This document shows, piece by piece, positions 7,790-15,479 of a stretch of 64,000 nucleotides of DNA. Under the pieces are notes generated by a model. The model saw nothing but the letters and a program-made list of their open reading frames with translations, had not been told where the DNA came from and did no database searches. The stretch's first letter is position 1. Each line of letters opens with the position of its first letter. Position numbers and translations under genes: made by a program. Source of the stretch: an uncultured Pelagibacteraceae bacterium (GTDB taxonomy: Bacteria > Pseudomonadota > Alphaproteobacteria > Pelagibacterales > Pelagibacteraceae); NCBI GenBank assembly GCA_902530215.1, contig CABZZR010000001.1, positions 62,001-126,000 on the forward strand. Direction: 5' to 3'.

Positions 7790-9223
7790 TTAGTTCCAAC
7801 CACCAACTGTTTTGACTTCTAAAAACTCTATAAGGCCTTCAGTTCCAGCTTCTCTCCCAATGCCTGAATGTTTATATCCACCAAAAGGAGAAGCAACAGC
7901 TATACCAACTCCATTAACATCTACCATTCCAGATCTAAGTTTTCTTGCAACTCTTTTAACTTTTTCTTTATCTTGCGTTTGAATATAATTTGTTAAACCA
8001 TATGGCGTGTCATTTGCTATTGAAATAGCTTCCTCTTCATTTTCAAAAGGAATTATAGATAGCACTGGTCCAAAAATTTCAGTTCTTGCAATCTCCATTT
8101 TATTATTAACATCGGCAAAAACGGTTGGTTTTACATAATAACCTTTTTCTAAACCTTTGGGTTTTCCGGTGCCTCCTGCAACCAATTTTGCTCCTTCATC
8201 TATACCTTTTTGAATTAAAGTTTGAATCTTGTTAAATTGCACTTCAGAAACTACTGGTCCAATATGATCGCCATCTTTTTGTGGAGAATCTACTTTTGTT
8301 TCATTTGCTAATTTTTTTACTTTTTCTACAGTTTCATTATAAATTGATTTCTCAACAAGCATTCTTGTAGGTGCATTGCATGATTGTCCTGAATTTCTAA
8401 AACATCTTAGAACGCCTCTTGCTACCGCTTCTGAATCAGCGTCTTTAAAAATTATGTTTGCACCTTTTCCTCCCAACTCTAAGCTAATTCTTTTAAAATC
8501 TTTTGCAGCATTTTGGGAGATCAATGCGCCAGCTCTTGTTGATCCAGTAAAAGAAATCATGTCAATATCAGGATGACTAGTCAACGCATCACCGGTAATG
8601 GCTCCATCTCCATTTACTAAATTAAAAACTCCAGCAGGAAATTTTGCTTCATCAATCATTTCTGCAAGTAGCATTGATGAAAGAGGTGCTATCTCTGATG
8701 GTTTCAAAACTACTGTACATGCTGATGCTAAAGCAGGAATTACTTTTAAATTAACTTGATTGATTGGCCAGTTCCAAGGTGTAATCAAAGCGCAAACACC
8801 TTTTGGTTCATACAATAATTTTTGGTTATTCTTTTCTTCTCCTAAATCTTTTTCAAATTTAAAATCTTTTAATATATTTTTGAATGATTTAATGTGACTG
8901 GCTCCTGTAGCAGCCTGCATCTCTGTTGAAAATTTCATTGGAGCTCCCATCTCAAGAGTGATGAGTTTTGCCATTTCCGCCCATCGTTTTTTATAAATAA
9001 CATATAATTTTTCCAATAATTCCAGTCTTTCTTCTTTTTTTGAGTATGCCCAAGTACCAAAAGCTTTTTTTGCAGCGCCAACTGCTTTATCTATGTCCTT
9101 TTTTCCCCCAAGAGATATTTCTGCACAAGGTTCTTCATTGGATGGGTCAATTACCTTATAATTTCTCAACTCTACTGGAGAAACCCATTTTCCATCAATA
9201 TAAAAATTTTTTTTATCAAGCAT
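7790..9223 (-). CDS. NAD(P)-dependent aldehyde dehydrogenase
   Basis: 477 residues of the ALDH superfamily. Visible are the Asn region (PWNWP), the glycine-rich FTGSTRAG cofactor loop, ELGGKGANI with the general-base Glu, catalytic Cys in NSGQSCNAPTR, and EIFGPVLS plus FGGYKHSGIGRE near the end. It resembles betaine-aldehyde and broad-substrate ALDHs. It lies 43 bp after the DUF3726 gene and is probably the last gene of the long - operon that begins with the betaine-type binding protein. A role in oxidising an aldehyde released from an imported betaine or amine is inferred; substrate unknown. Confidence 0.9.
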   Translation of the reverse strand: MLDKKNFYIDGKWVSPVELRNYKVIDPSNEEPCAEISLGGKKDIDKAVGAAKKAFGTWAYSKKEERLELLEKLYVIYKKRWAEMAKLITLEMGAPMKFSTEMQAATGASHIKSFKNILKDFKFEKDLGEEKNNQKLLYEPKGVCALITPWNWPINQVNLKVIPALASACTVVLKPSEIAPLSSMLLAEMIDEAKFPAGVFNLVNGDGAITGDALTSHPDIDMISFTGSTRAGALISQNAAKDFKRISLELGGKGANIIFKDADSEAVARGVLRCFRNSGQSCNAPTRMLVEKSIYNETVEKVKKLANETKVDSPQKDGDHIGPVVSEVQFNKIQTLIQKGIDEGAKLVAGGTGKPKGLEKGYYVKPTVFADVNNKMEIARTEIFGPVLSIIPFENEEEAISIANDTPYGLTNYIQTQDKEKVKRVARKLRSGMVDVNGVGIAVASPFGGYKHSGIGREAGTEGLIEFLEVKTVGGWN

Positions 9224-9266
9224 GTGTAGAAATTATACTTTATCACAACTTTTGTAAATCATGTTT

Positions 9267-9881
9267 TTAATCATTATCTGTTAAGCCAGCGCCGGCTCCT
9301 TTCTTTTTTGAACTATCTGTTTCTTCAACAAAAGTTTCTTCTGAAAGCCTGTAAAGCTCCTTCCATTCTTTAATAGAAAACAAATTATTGTTTTCCAAAA
9401 ATTCTATGGAAATTTCTTTTGCCTTAGAAATAATTTTACTATTATTAATATTATTAGAAAAAATAGTTTTATCAAAATTAAGTAAAAAATTATTTTTTTC
9501 GTATTTTACTGATATTTTCTTTCCTATTATGTCGGAAGCTCTACTTAAAAAAGGCAGAAACAATAAAGGATAACTAACATTAAAAAATTTAATTAGCTTT
9601 AAGCTTTCCAGCCTCTTGCAATTATCTAAAAATACTGTCCCGCAATAAATTGGGCAAAATTCTTTGGATTGGGGTTTATTTTTTTTCTCTATTTTTTTAG
9701 GTTTTTCTGAGGGAGTTTTTTTTATTTTTTTAAGATATAAATTTAAATTTTTTACCCCTGGTAAACCAAACATCTCTAGATTTCTCATATTTTTACCAAC
9801 TTCTTCGGCAACTCCCCAAGCAAACCCTGCTGCTTTAGATGCACGTTTTGATGTTGTGTCAATTTCGCTAAAAGACTGCAT
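9267..9881 (-). CDS. DUF3726-like protein
   Basis: 204 residues. The N-terminus (FSEIDTTSKRASKAAGFAWGVAEEVGKNMRNLEMFGLPG) has the pattern I remember for DUF3726: a helix with conserved GxxWGxAEExG followed by a Gly-Leu-Pro turn. A Lys-rich linker occupies residues ~50-70, a single CPIYCG cysteine pair sits near 75, and the C-terminus is low-complexity and ends GAGAGLTDND. No signal peptide or membrane segment is evident. It is 2 bp downstream of the 556-aa protein, which overlaps the dipeptidase gene, so the three form a unit. Function unknown. Confidence 0.6.
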   Translation of the reverse strand: MQSFSEIDTTSKRASKAAGFAWGVAEEVGKNMRNLEMFGLPGVKNLNLYLKKIKKTPSEKPKKIEKKNKPQSKEFCPIYCGTVFLDNCKRLESLKLIKFFNVSYPLLFLPFLSRASDIIGKKISVKYEKNNFLLNFDKTIFSNNINNSKIISKAKEISIEFLENNNLFSIKEWKELYRLSEETFVEETDSSKKKGAGAGLTDND

Positions 9882-9883
9882 AA

Positions 9884-11554
9884 TTAATTTAGTGAGTTAT
9901 AAACCCAGTTGTCTTTTGAAAGTTTCATTTCATGAGGAAGAGGTGCTCCTTGATACATATTAATTCTAAGCCATTTATCTGATCTTGGATCAAACTTTAC
10001 AGCTCCAAAAAAAGAAAGTTTTAAGCGAAGCATATCTATTGGCACTAACGAAGCGCCAATAGTATTGTCTTGAATTTCAGAGTATGGAAACTTTTCTACT
10101 ATAAAAGCTCTTCTAACTACGTGCCTTAAATCATCGTTGCTCAATAAAAAATTTGCAATTGTTTTTTTTTGATTGTTTTTAGTTAATTTTTCATAAAGTT
10201 TTTTTATATCTCTCGCTATAGCTAGCGGTTGTTCTAAATCAGACCCTCTTTCTTCATACCTATTAGCTACTCTAGGCTCTTCTTTATTTTTTGATATAAA
10301 CCAAAAATTACTTGTACTATTTTTATCTTTAAAATCAATTTCAATAATTGATTTATAATTTTTTTCTATAATTTTTTTAAGATCAGAAACTTTTCTATCT
10401 GCTGGAATATTAAAATATTTCTCTTCTTCAGAGCTCATTTTATTTATTAAAGGTTCGATGATTGAGTCATATGGCTCCATCATCAAGGATACTATATATT
10501 CTACACATTCTTCTTTAAGATTTTGTTCAGCCCACAGATAAACAAGATTCCATAAATAATCATTTTCTTCAGAATTTAAGTTTTTTAAATATTTAAAAAA
10601 TTTTGATAAGTCTAATTTTAAAGAATCAATTTTATTAATTTGATATTGACTGTCAGTTAACCATGTGTCGATATTCATTTTTGATTTATCAAGGCAACTC
10701 TTAAAAATATTAAAATCATTTCCATCAACCTTTTCGATTGATCTGATTTCTTTTAAAGCTTTTTCTCTACAATATATCCAATTATGCAGAAGAGTTGGGT
10801 GATTTACTATAAAAGGAGCCATACCAAGACCAGTTGAATTTCCTATTCCCAAATTCCTTGCAATGTTTTCTTCCAGCATCACAGCTTTTTTTGAATTCTT
10901 ACATTTCGCAATATGGTTAACTTGATCAAAAGTAAATTGCCGAACAAGATAAACTAGCATCATTTCTAATCTGAAAGGTCCATAAATTTCTTTTCTATCT
11001 TTAATTCTAAAACGATCGGCAAGACCAAATTTTCCTGATCCATAAACTGCTGTTGTTCTATACAAATATCCAACTTTTTTTAATAATTCTTTATCTGGTT
11101 GTTTTCCAATGCTTAATGAATTTACCACGTGATCAAATGCTCTTACTGATTTATTGGCTCTTGATAAGGTAAGTTCTTTATATGTTACTCGTCCTACTTC
11201 TTGTTTAGGTACATTTTTTCTTAAACGATCTATATCTTTTTTAGAAGGTGTTCCGTCATGTAAAACAAAAGCTGAATCCCATTTCGTAGCTATAACTCTA
11301 TCTGATCTTTCTTCTGGTTTTATATGTTGAGCAAAACATACTAGAGAATAACTTCTCCCTTTTTTTTCAAAAGAATAAACAGCCGTTCCGTGACCATCTT
11401 TATTAAGATCAAATAAATCTCTTTTATAATTCCAACTTTTAAATTCTCTAATAAAACTTCTAAGAAATGATAGTTTTGATTGATGGAACGAACCCAATCT
11501 AGAAAGTTTCATTACCATTGATGGTTCTCTTAAATTTATATTTGGTTTTTTCAA
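9884..11554 (-). CDS. Conserved-looking 556-aa protein of unknown function
   Basis: I do not recognise a family. The protein is soluble by eye (no signal peptide or membrane helix), rich in Lys, Asp and aromatic residues, with motif-like stretches such as YSFEKKGRSYSLVCFAQ near 58, SDRVIATKWDSAFVL near 85, KFGLADRFRI near 175 and GIGNSTGLGMAPF near 238. The last is a Gly-rich turn that could bind a phosphate or cofactor. The start overlaps the dipeptidase stop by ATGA (11551-11554) and the end is 2 bp from the DUF3726 gene, so the three products probably act together. Even amino-acid usage and tight coupling argue that it is a real gene. Confidence 0.8.
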   Translation of the reverse strand: MKKPNINLREPSMVMKLSRLGSFHQSKLSFLRSFIREFKSWNYKRDLFDLNKDGHGTAVYSFEKKGRSYSLVCFAQHIKPEERSDRVIATKWDSAFVLHDGTPSKKDIDRLRKNVPKQEVGRVTYKELTLSRANKSVRAFDHVVNSLSIGKQPDKELLKKVGYLYRTTAVYGSGKFGLADRFRIKDRKEIYGPFRLEMMLVYLVRQFTFDQVNHIAKCKNSKKAVMLEENIARNLGIGNSTGLGMAPFIVNHPTLLHNWIYCREKALKEIRSIEKVDGNDFNIFKSCLDKSKMNIDTWLTDSQYQINKIDSLKLDLSKFFKYLKNLNSEENDYLWNLVYLWAEQNLKEECVEYIVSLMMEPYDSIIEPLINKMSSEEEKYFNIPADRKVSDLKKIIEKNYKSIIEIDFKDKNSTSNFWFISKNKEEPRVANRYEERGSDLEQPLAIARDIKKLYEKLTKNNQKKTIANFLLSNDDLRHVVRRAFIVEKFPYSEIQDNTIGASLVPIDMLRLKLSFFGAVKFDPRSDKWLRINMYQGAPLPHEMKLSKDNWVYNSLN

Positions 11555-12528
11555 TTATTTATCCCTCGGTAAAAATTATACCAATTATTGCCCAGTATGT
11601 CATTTACCTCAGTTTCTTGAAATCCTACTTTTTTTAGTCCTTCTTCTAAATTTTTAAATCCTCTTGCATCTTTAAACCATGTTGGTTGCTCGGGAAAATT
11701 TGGATTACTTGAACTCCCCTCTCCAAAGTCTTTGGTTTTGGTCCACTTTCCATTTCTCATCCATTCAACAACAGAATTTGGATGCCCTATGCAAAGATCA
11801 GAACCTATTCCAATATGTTGAACTCCCATTAGTTCGGCTGTTTTAGCAGTCATTTCACAAAAACTATTAAGTGTACAATTTGATCTATCTTTTAAGTGAT
11901 GAGGATATAGTGAAAGCCCTAACATTCCCTTAGAGGCTGCTAAAGTTCTTAACAATTCGTTTGATTTATTTCTTTTTGCTCCAAACCAAAATGAAGGATT
12001 TGCATGTGTAATTGCTATAGGTTTTGTAGATATTTCAATTGCATCAAAAGTAGATTTTTCAGCTGAATGAGACATATCAACAACTAACCCTAATCTATTC
12101 ATTTCCTTAATTACTTCTTTACCCATTCGAGTAACTCCACTATCATTTTTTTCATAACATCCAGTGGCCAAAAGTGACTGATTGTTATAAGTAAGTTGCA
12201 TAAATCTTGCTCCTAAATCATACACTTTTTCAACTAAATTTATATTATCTTCAATTGGCGAACAGTTTTGAAAACCAAAAAAAATTGCTGTCTTTTTATC
12301 CTCTTTTGCTTTTTCTATATCTTTGAATGTTTTTCCTTTAAAAATTAATGACTTAAAATCTTTGAAATATTTATCCCAGATTTTGAAATTTTTTTTGACC
12401 TCATCAAAATTTTCATGGTAAGCAACAGTAACATGAATTGCATCTAATTTTGCTTCATTATTGATACGAAATATTTCTTCTGACCAGTTACAGTATTGTA
12501 GATTGTCTATTCTATAGTTTTTCATCAT
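11551..12528 (-). CDS. Membrane dipeptidase (M19, renal dipeptidase) family protein with altered N-terminal metal site
   Basis: 325 residues. The M19 core is visible: GVTRMGKEVIKEMNRLG, VVDMSHSAEKST with a metal-site His, ITHANPS with the second His, and IGSDL with Asp near residue 240. The usual N-terminal HxD (DGHND) is absent; the equivalent position reads NLQYCNWSEE, so the metal centre must differ from canonical dipeptidases. No signal peptide is present, so the enzyme is cytoplasmic. An M19 homologue lies beside the dimethylglycine genes of Pseudomonas aeruginosa (recalled, not checked), consistent with the betaine-type transporter upstream here. Substrate unknown; amidohydrolysis of a dipeptide or N-substituted amino acid is plausible. 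Confidence 0.8.
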   Translation of the reverse strand: MMKNYRIDNLQYCNWSEEIFRINNEAKLDAIHVTVAYHENFDEVKKNFKIWDKYFKDFKSLIFKGKTFKDIEKAKEDKKTAIFFGFQNCSPIEDNINLVEKVYDLGARFMQLTYNNQSLLATGCYEKNDSGVTRMGKEVIKEMNRLGLVVDMSHSAEKSTFDAIEISTKPIAITHANPSFWFGAKRNKSNELLRTLAASKGMLGLSLYPHHLKDRSNCTLNSFCEMTAKTAELMGVQHIGIGSDLCIGHPNSVVEWMRNGKWTKTKDFGEGSSSNPNFPEQPTWFKDARGFKNLEEGLKKVGFQETEVNDILGNNWYNFYRGINN

Positions 12529-12537
12529 TTTAATACT

Positions 12538-13386
12538 CTATATTTTTCTCACGAAAAAAACAAAAATTAATGATGTTGCAAACATTATTAAACTATAAGT
12601 GGCGGCTGGAATTAAATAAATTCCTCCACCAAATAATGATGTGGCAACAAAAATTGCAAGCGTTCCATTTTGAAGGCCACACTCGATAGCAATACATTTT
12701 TTTTGAGCTATACCAGTTCCTACGAAGTGAGCTAAACTAAAAGCAATTATCATCATAATAACATTTAATACTAAAGTAATTAAACCCGCTTGGGCAAAAT
12801 ACGAAATAACATTGTCTTTTTCACTTAAAATTGCTCCGATTAAAACGATCACGAATAATACAACTGAAATCTTTTTAGCTATTGGCTCAAATCCTATAGC
12901 AACATTAGTTACAAATTTTCTCAATAACATGCCGATAATTACAGGGACAGTCACAATCAAAAACATATTCAATGCCATATTCATTAAAGAAATATTTTTA
13001 AATAAATTTTCTAAGTCCAGTAGATTTAAAGAAACTATAACAACAAGTGGTATAGTAATTACACTTAATAAACTTATAATTGCTGTTAATGATATGGATA
13101 AGGCAACATCACCTTTTGCAAAAGAAGTTAATATATTAGATGTTACACCTCCAGGAGCAGCAGATATTAGCATCACACCTATTGCAAGCTCTGGAGAAAT
13201 AGTCCAGATTTTAATTAAAATAAAAGCAACAAGAGGAAGAAAAATAATTTGGCTTATAAAACCAATTATAAAATCTTTAGGTTGTTTAAAAACTCTTAAA
13301 AAATCAGAAACGTTTAAACCTAAGCCAAGAGCAAACATTATAAAAGATAAAGCTAAAGGAAGAAAAATATCTGTTATTATTCCCAT
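12538..13386 (-). CDS. Bile acid:sodium symporter (BASS) family transporter
   Basis: 282 residues with nine or so hydrophobic segments over the whole length. Family hallmarks are the ISAAPGGVTSNILTSFAKGDVALS segment near residue 77, which corresponds to the BASS crossover and substrate site, and the ECGLQNGTLAIFVA segment near 235. The ATG directly follows the stop codon of the permease gene (13387-13389), so the two are translationally coupled. BASS proteins move organic anions with sodium; marine relatives are often of unknown substrate. In this operon it may carry the product or an alternative substrate of the ABC system. Confidence 0.85.
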   Translation of the reverse strand: MGIITDIFLPLALSFIMFALGLGLNVSDFLRVFKQPKDFIIGFISQIIFLPLVAFILIKIWTISPELAIGVMLISAAPGGVTSNILTSFAKGDVALSISLTAIISLLSVITIPLVVIVSLNLLDLENLFKNISLMNMALNMFLIVTVPVIIGMLLRKFVTNVAIGFEPIAKKISVVLFVIVLIGAILSEKDNVISYFAQAGLITLVLNVIMMIIAFSLAHFVGTGIAQKKCIAIECGLQNGTLAIFVATSLFGGGIYLIPAATYSLIMFATSLIFVFFVRKI

Positions 13387-14271
13387 TTACTTTTTATGTC
13401 CACGGTGCTTTTGTATTCTTCGGCCATATTCTTGAGCAATTCGATCAAAAATAATAGCTAAAGCTACAATTGCCAAACCATTAAAAAGTCCTAAGGCAAG
13501 ATACTGATTTAATACAGCTCTTAAAATTGGTACTCCTAAACCTTTTACACCTATCATAGATGCAATAACAACCATGGCTAAAGCCATCATAATTGTTTGA
13601 TTTATCCCGGCAAAAACTGTTGGAAGGGCAAGTGGGATTTGTACTGTTTTTAATTTTTGAAATGTTGTTGCGCCATATGCAGTACTTGCCTCTAAAGTTT
13701 CTTTGTCTACCTCACGAATTCCAAGGTTTGTTAATCTTATTATTGGTGGCACAGCATATATACAAATAGCTATTAGTCCTGGTACCTTACCAATTCCAAG
13801 CAACATCAGTATTGGAATTAAATATACAAAGCTCGGAATTGTTTGCATCATGTCTAGAACTGGTAAAATCGTTCTTTCAACTCTATCTGAGCGAGCCATC
13901 ATAATTCCTACTGGTATTCCAGCAGTTATACATATTATTGTACATACAGAGATTATTGCTACCGTTGCCATGGTATCCTTCCACATGCCAAAATATCCAA
14001 TTAAGAAGAATGCTATCGCGGCTCCAACTACAAGCTTCCAATTTCTTGAGCCTAACCAAGCTAAACCACAAATGATTAGTATTATTATTGGCCAAGGTGA
14101 ATTTATTAATAGCTTTTCTAATCTCACTAAAAAAAATAACAGTGGATCAAAAAAAGCTTCTATGTTGTCTCCATATTTACGAGAAAAATTTCTAAAAGCA
14201 AAATCAATACCCTTTCTCAATTCCATGAGAGCGGTACGATCCATTACAGGAAATTTAGTTAAAAACTCCAT
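13387..14271 (-). CDS. proW: Glycine-betaine/proline-betaine type ABC transporter permease (ProW-like)
   Basis: 294 residues with six to seven membrane segments. The cytoplasmic coupling loop of this importer family is visible as EVDKETLEASTAYGATTFQKLKTVQIPLALP (residues ~197-227, the EAA motif). N-terminal residues 1-45 form a soluble extension like that of E. coli ProW. It follows the binding-protein gene but is separated from it by a hairpin plus T-run, and has no obvious Shine-Dalgarno ahead of its ATG. No ATPase gene accompanies it, which is unusual for this three-part system. Confidence 0.88.
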   Translation of the reverse strand: MEFLTKFPVMDRTALMELRKGIDFAFRNFSRKYGDNIEAFFDPLLFFLVRLEKLLINSPWPIIILIICGLAWLGSRNWKLVVGAAIAFFLIGYFGMWKDTMATVAIISVCTIICITAGIPVGIMMARSDRVERTILPVLDMMQTIPSFVYLIPILMLLGIGKVPGLIAICIYAVPPIIRLTNLGIREVDKETLEASTAYGATTFQKLKTVQIPLALPTVFAGINQTIMMALAMVVIASMIGVKGLGVPILRAVLNQYLALGLFNGLAIVALAIIFDRIAQEYGRRIQKHRGHKK

Positions 14272-14282
14272 TTTTAAAAAAA

Positions 14283-14313
14283 TTAACGAGCCTATTTTAA
14301 ATAGGCTCGTTAA
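14283..14313 (-). terminator. Intrinsic terminator/attenuator between binding protein and permease
   Basis: Near-perfect inverted repeat: 14283-14297 (TTAACGAGCCTATTT) pairs with 14299-14313. Allowing a realistic loop, about 12-13 bp remain, including a GC-containing core (CGAGCCTA). On the minus strand the stem is followed by seven T residues before the permease ATG at 14271. Such elements between periplasmic binding protein and permease genes usually let the binding protein be made in excess. Confidence 0.75.
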
Positions 14314-14325
14314 ATAAATTATATT

Positions 14326-15348
14326 TTAAAGACCAGCTTTGATTTTTTTCTTAGCACCTGAAGATACCCATTTGCCCCAAACATCTTCATGCTTTTTTAA
14401 AAACTCAATTGCTGCGTCAGAACCTTTTGCTTGGTTTTCAGCCATGTACACAAGCATTCCGTTCATTACTTCACCAGGAAAAACACGTTTCTTAACATAT
14501 TTCAAAGCGTCTTTTCCACCAGTTTTAGCAAAATTAGCAGTAACGATAGAATTAACTTCTGATTTAGTCCATGCAGTTGGTTTAGGATCTGCACAATCTT
14601 GCTCAGCAAGTGTAATGCAATTATCCCAATTGTCTCTTCCTGCAAATTTCACTCCGAAATCAACTGGTTGTAAATTATATTTTCCAACAATTGAAGTTGG
14701 ATTCCAGTAGTAACCAAACCATGTATTTCCTGAGTCAGCTGCTTTAGAGATTGATCCATCTAAACCTGCGGCAGAACCTGGGTCAACTAATACCCAGCCC
14801 TTTTTTTCCATTTCAAATGCTCTAAAAAGATTGGCGTTTGCTAACTGACATCCCCATCCTGCGGGACATCCTACAAATGCTCCTTTTGAAGGATCTTCTT
14901 TATATGGAAATAAATCAGGTCTTTCCAGAATTTGAAGAGCGGTCATTCCTTTTAACTCTGGATGTTTTTTTATTGATCCAGGTGTTAACCACCAACCTTC
15001 TCCAAGACCAGTAATCGGTGCCTTGTTAGCAATGATTAGTCTCTTTTCAGAAACTGCTTTTTTCAAAGGTGTATATACAGCATTTGCCCATTGCTCTGGG
15101 TTCATATCTGGCGAACCTTTATCATTCATTGAAGTAAAAGTTGGCATAGTAGCTCCTGGCACTAACTCAACTTCACAACCATAACCTTTTTCCAAAATGA
15201 TTTTATCGACATTAGCCATTAATTCAGCAGATGCCCAGTTTTGCTCAGCAACAACAAGTTTCCCACAAGCTGCGTTTGCACTTACACTTATTGCAAAAAA
15301 TCCTGTAGCAACTAGCAGGGTAGTTATTAACTTCTTAAATTTATTCAT
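14326..15348 (-). CDS. proX: Glycine-betaine type ABC transporter substrate-binding protein (OpuAC family)
   Basis: 340 residues. The start at ATG 15346-15348 is chosen because a strong Shine-Dalgarno (GGAGGG) lies 5-10 bases upstream; the longer frame begins at TTG inside that site. Residues 1-27 form a signal peptide ending SVSANA, with cleavage before Ala-Cys. The mature protein has the OpuAC pattern: VVAEQNWASAELMANVD at the start, Trp residues spread through the chain for the quaternary-ammonium cage, and GEGWWLTP. Several Cys pairs (CPAGWGCQ, CITLAEQDC) could form disulfides. It is the first gene of the long - operon. Glycine betaine or a related betaine is the likely ligand. Confidence 0.88.
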   Translation of the reverse strand: MNKFKKLITTLLVATGFFAISVSANAACGKLVVAEQNWASAELMANVDKIILEKGYGCEVELVPGATMPTFTSMNDKGSPDMNPEQWANAVYTPLKKAVSEKRLIIANKAPITGLGEGWWLTPGSIKKHPELKGMTALQILERPDLFPYKEDPSKGAFVGCPAGWGCQLANANLFRAFEMEKKGWVLVDPGSAAGLDGSISKAADSGNTWFGYYWNPTSIVGKYNLQPVDFGVKFAGRDNWDNCITLAEQDCADPKPTAWTKSEVNSIVTANFAKTGGKDALKYVKKRVFPGEVMNGMLVYMAENQAKGSDAAIEFLKKHEDVWGKWVSSGAKKKIKAGL

Positions 15349-15409
15349 TGTTCCCTCCAATATTTTATTTTGCTTATTAGAACATAAATAGAAATTAATG
15401 AAACCCTTG

Positions 15410-15426
15410 TCATAAACAACTTATGA
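15410..15426. promoter_or_regulatory. Inverted repeat in the divergent proX / enolase-superfamily intergenic region
   Basis: TCATAA-acaac-TTATGA: two perfect 6-bp arms with a 5-bp spacer, 62 bp upstream of the binding-protein start and 54 bp upstream of the + gene at 15480. Position between two divergent starts fits an operator. This is inference from position and symmetry alone; no regulator is encoded nearby. Confidence 0.35.
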
Positions 15427-15479
15427 TTGAAAAAAATGTAATTTCATGTGAAAATTTCCTATATTAATATTTTTAAAAT

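Noticed and set aside
12812-13435. 207-aa ORF antisense to the BASS transporter
   Set aside because: Ile/Thr/Lys-rich translation typical of the complement of a membrane protein gene; the minus-strand frame has clear family motifs.
13703-14317. 204-aa ORF antisense to the ProW-like permease
   Set aside because: Same reason; it also runs through the intergenic terminator hairpin.
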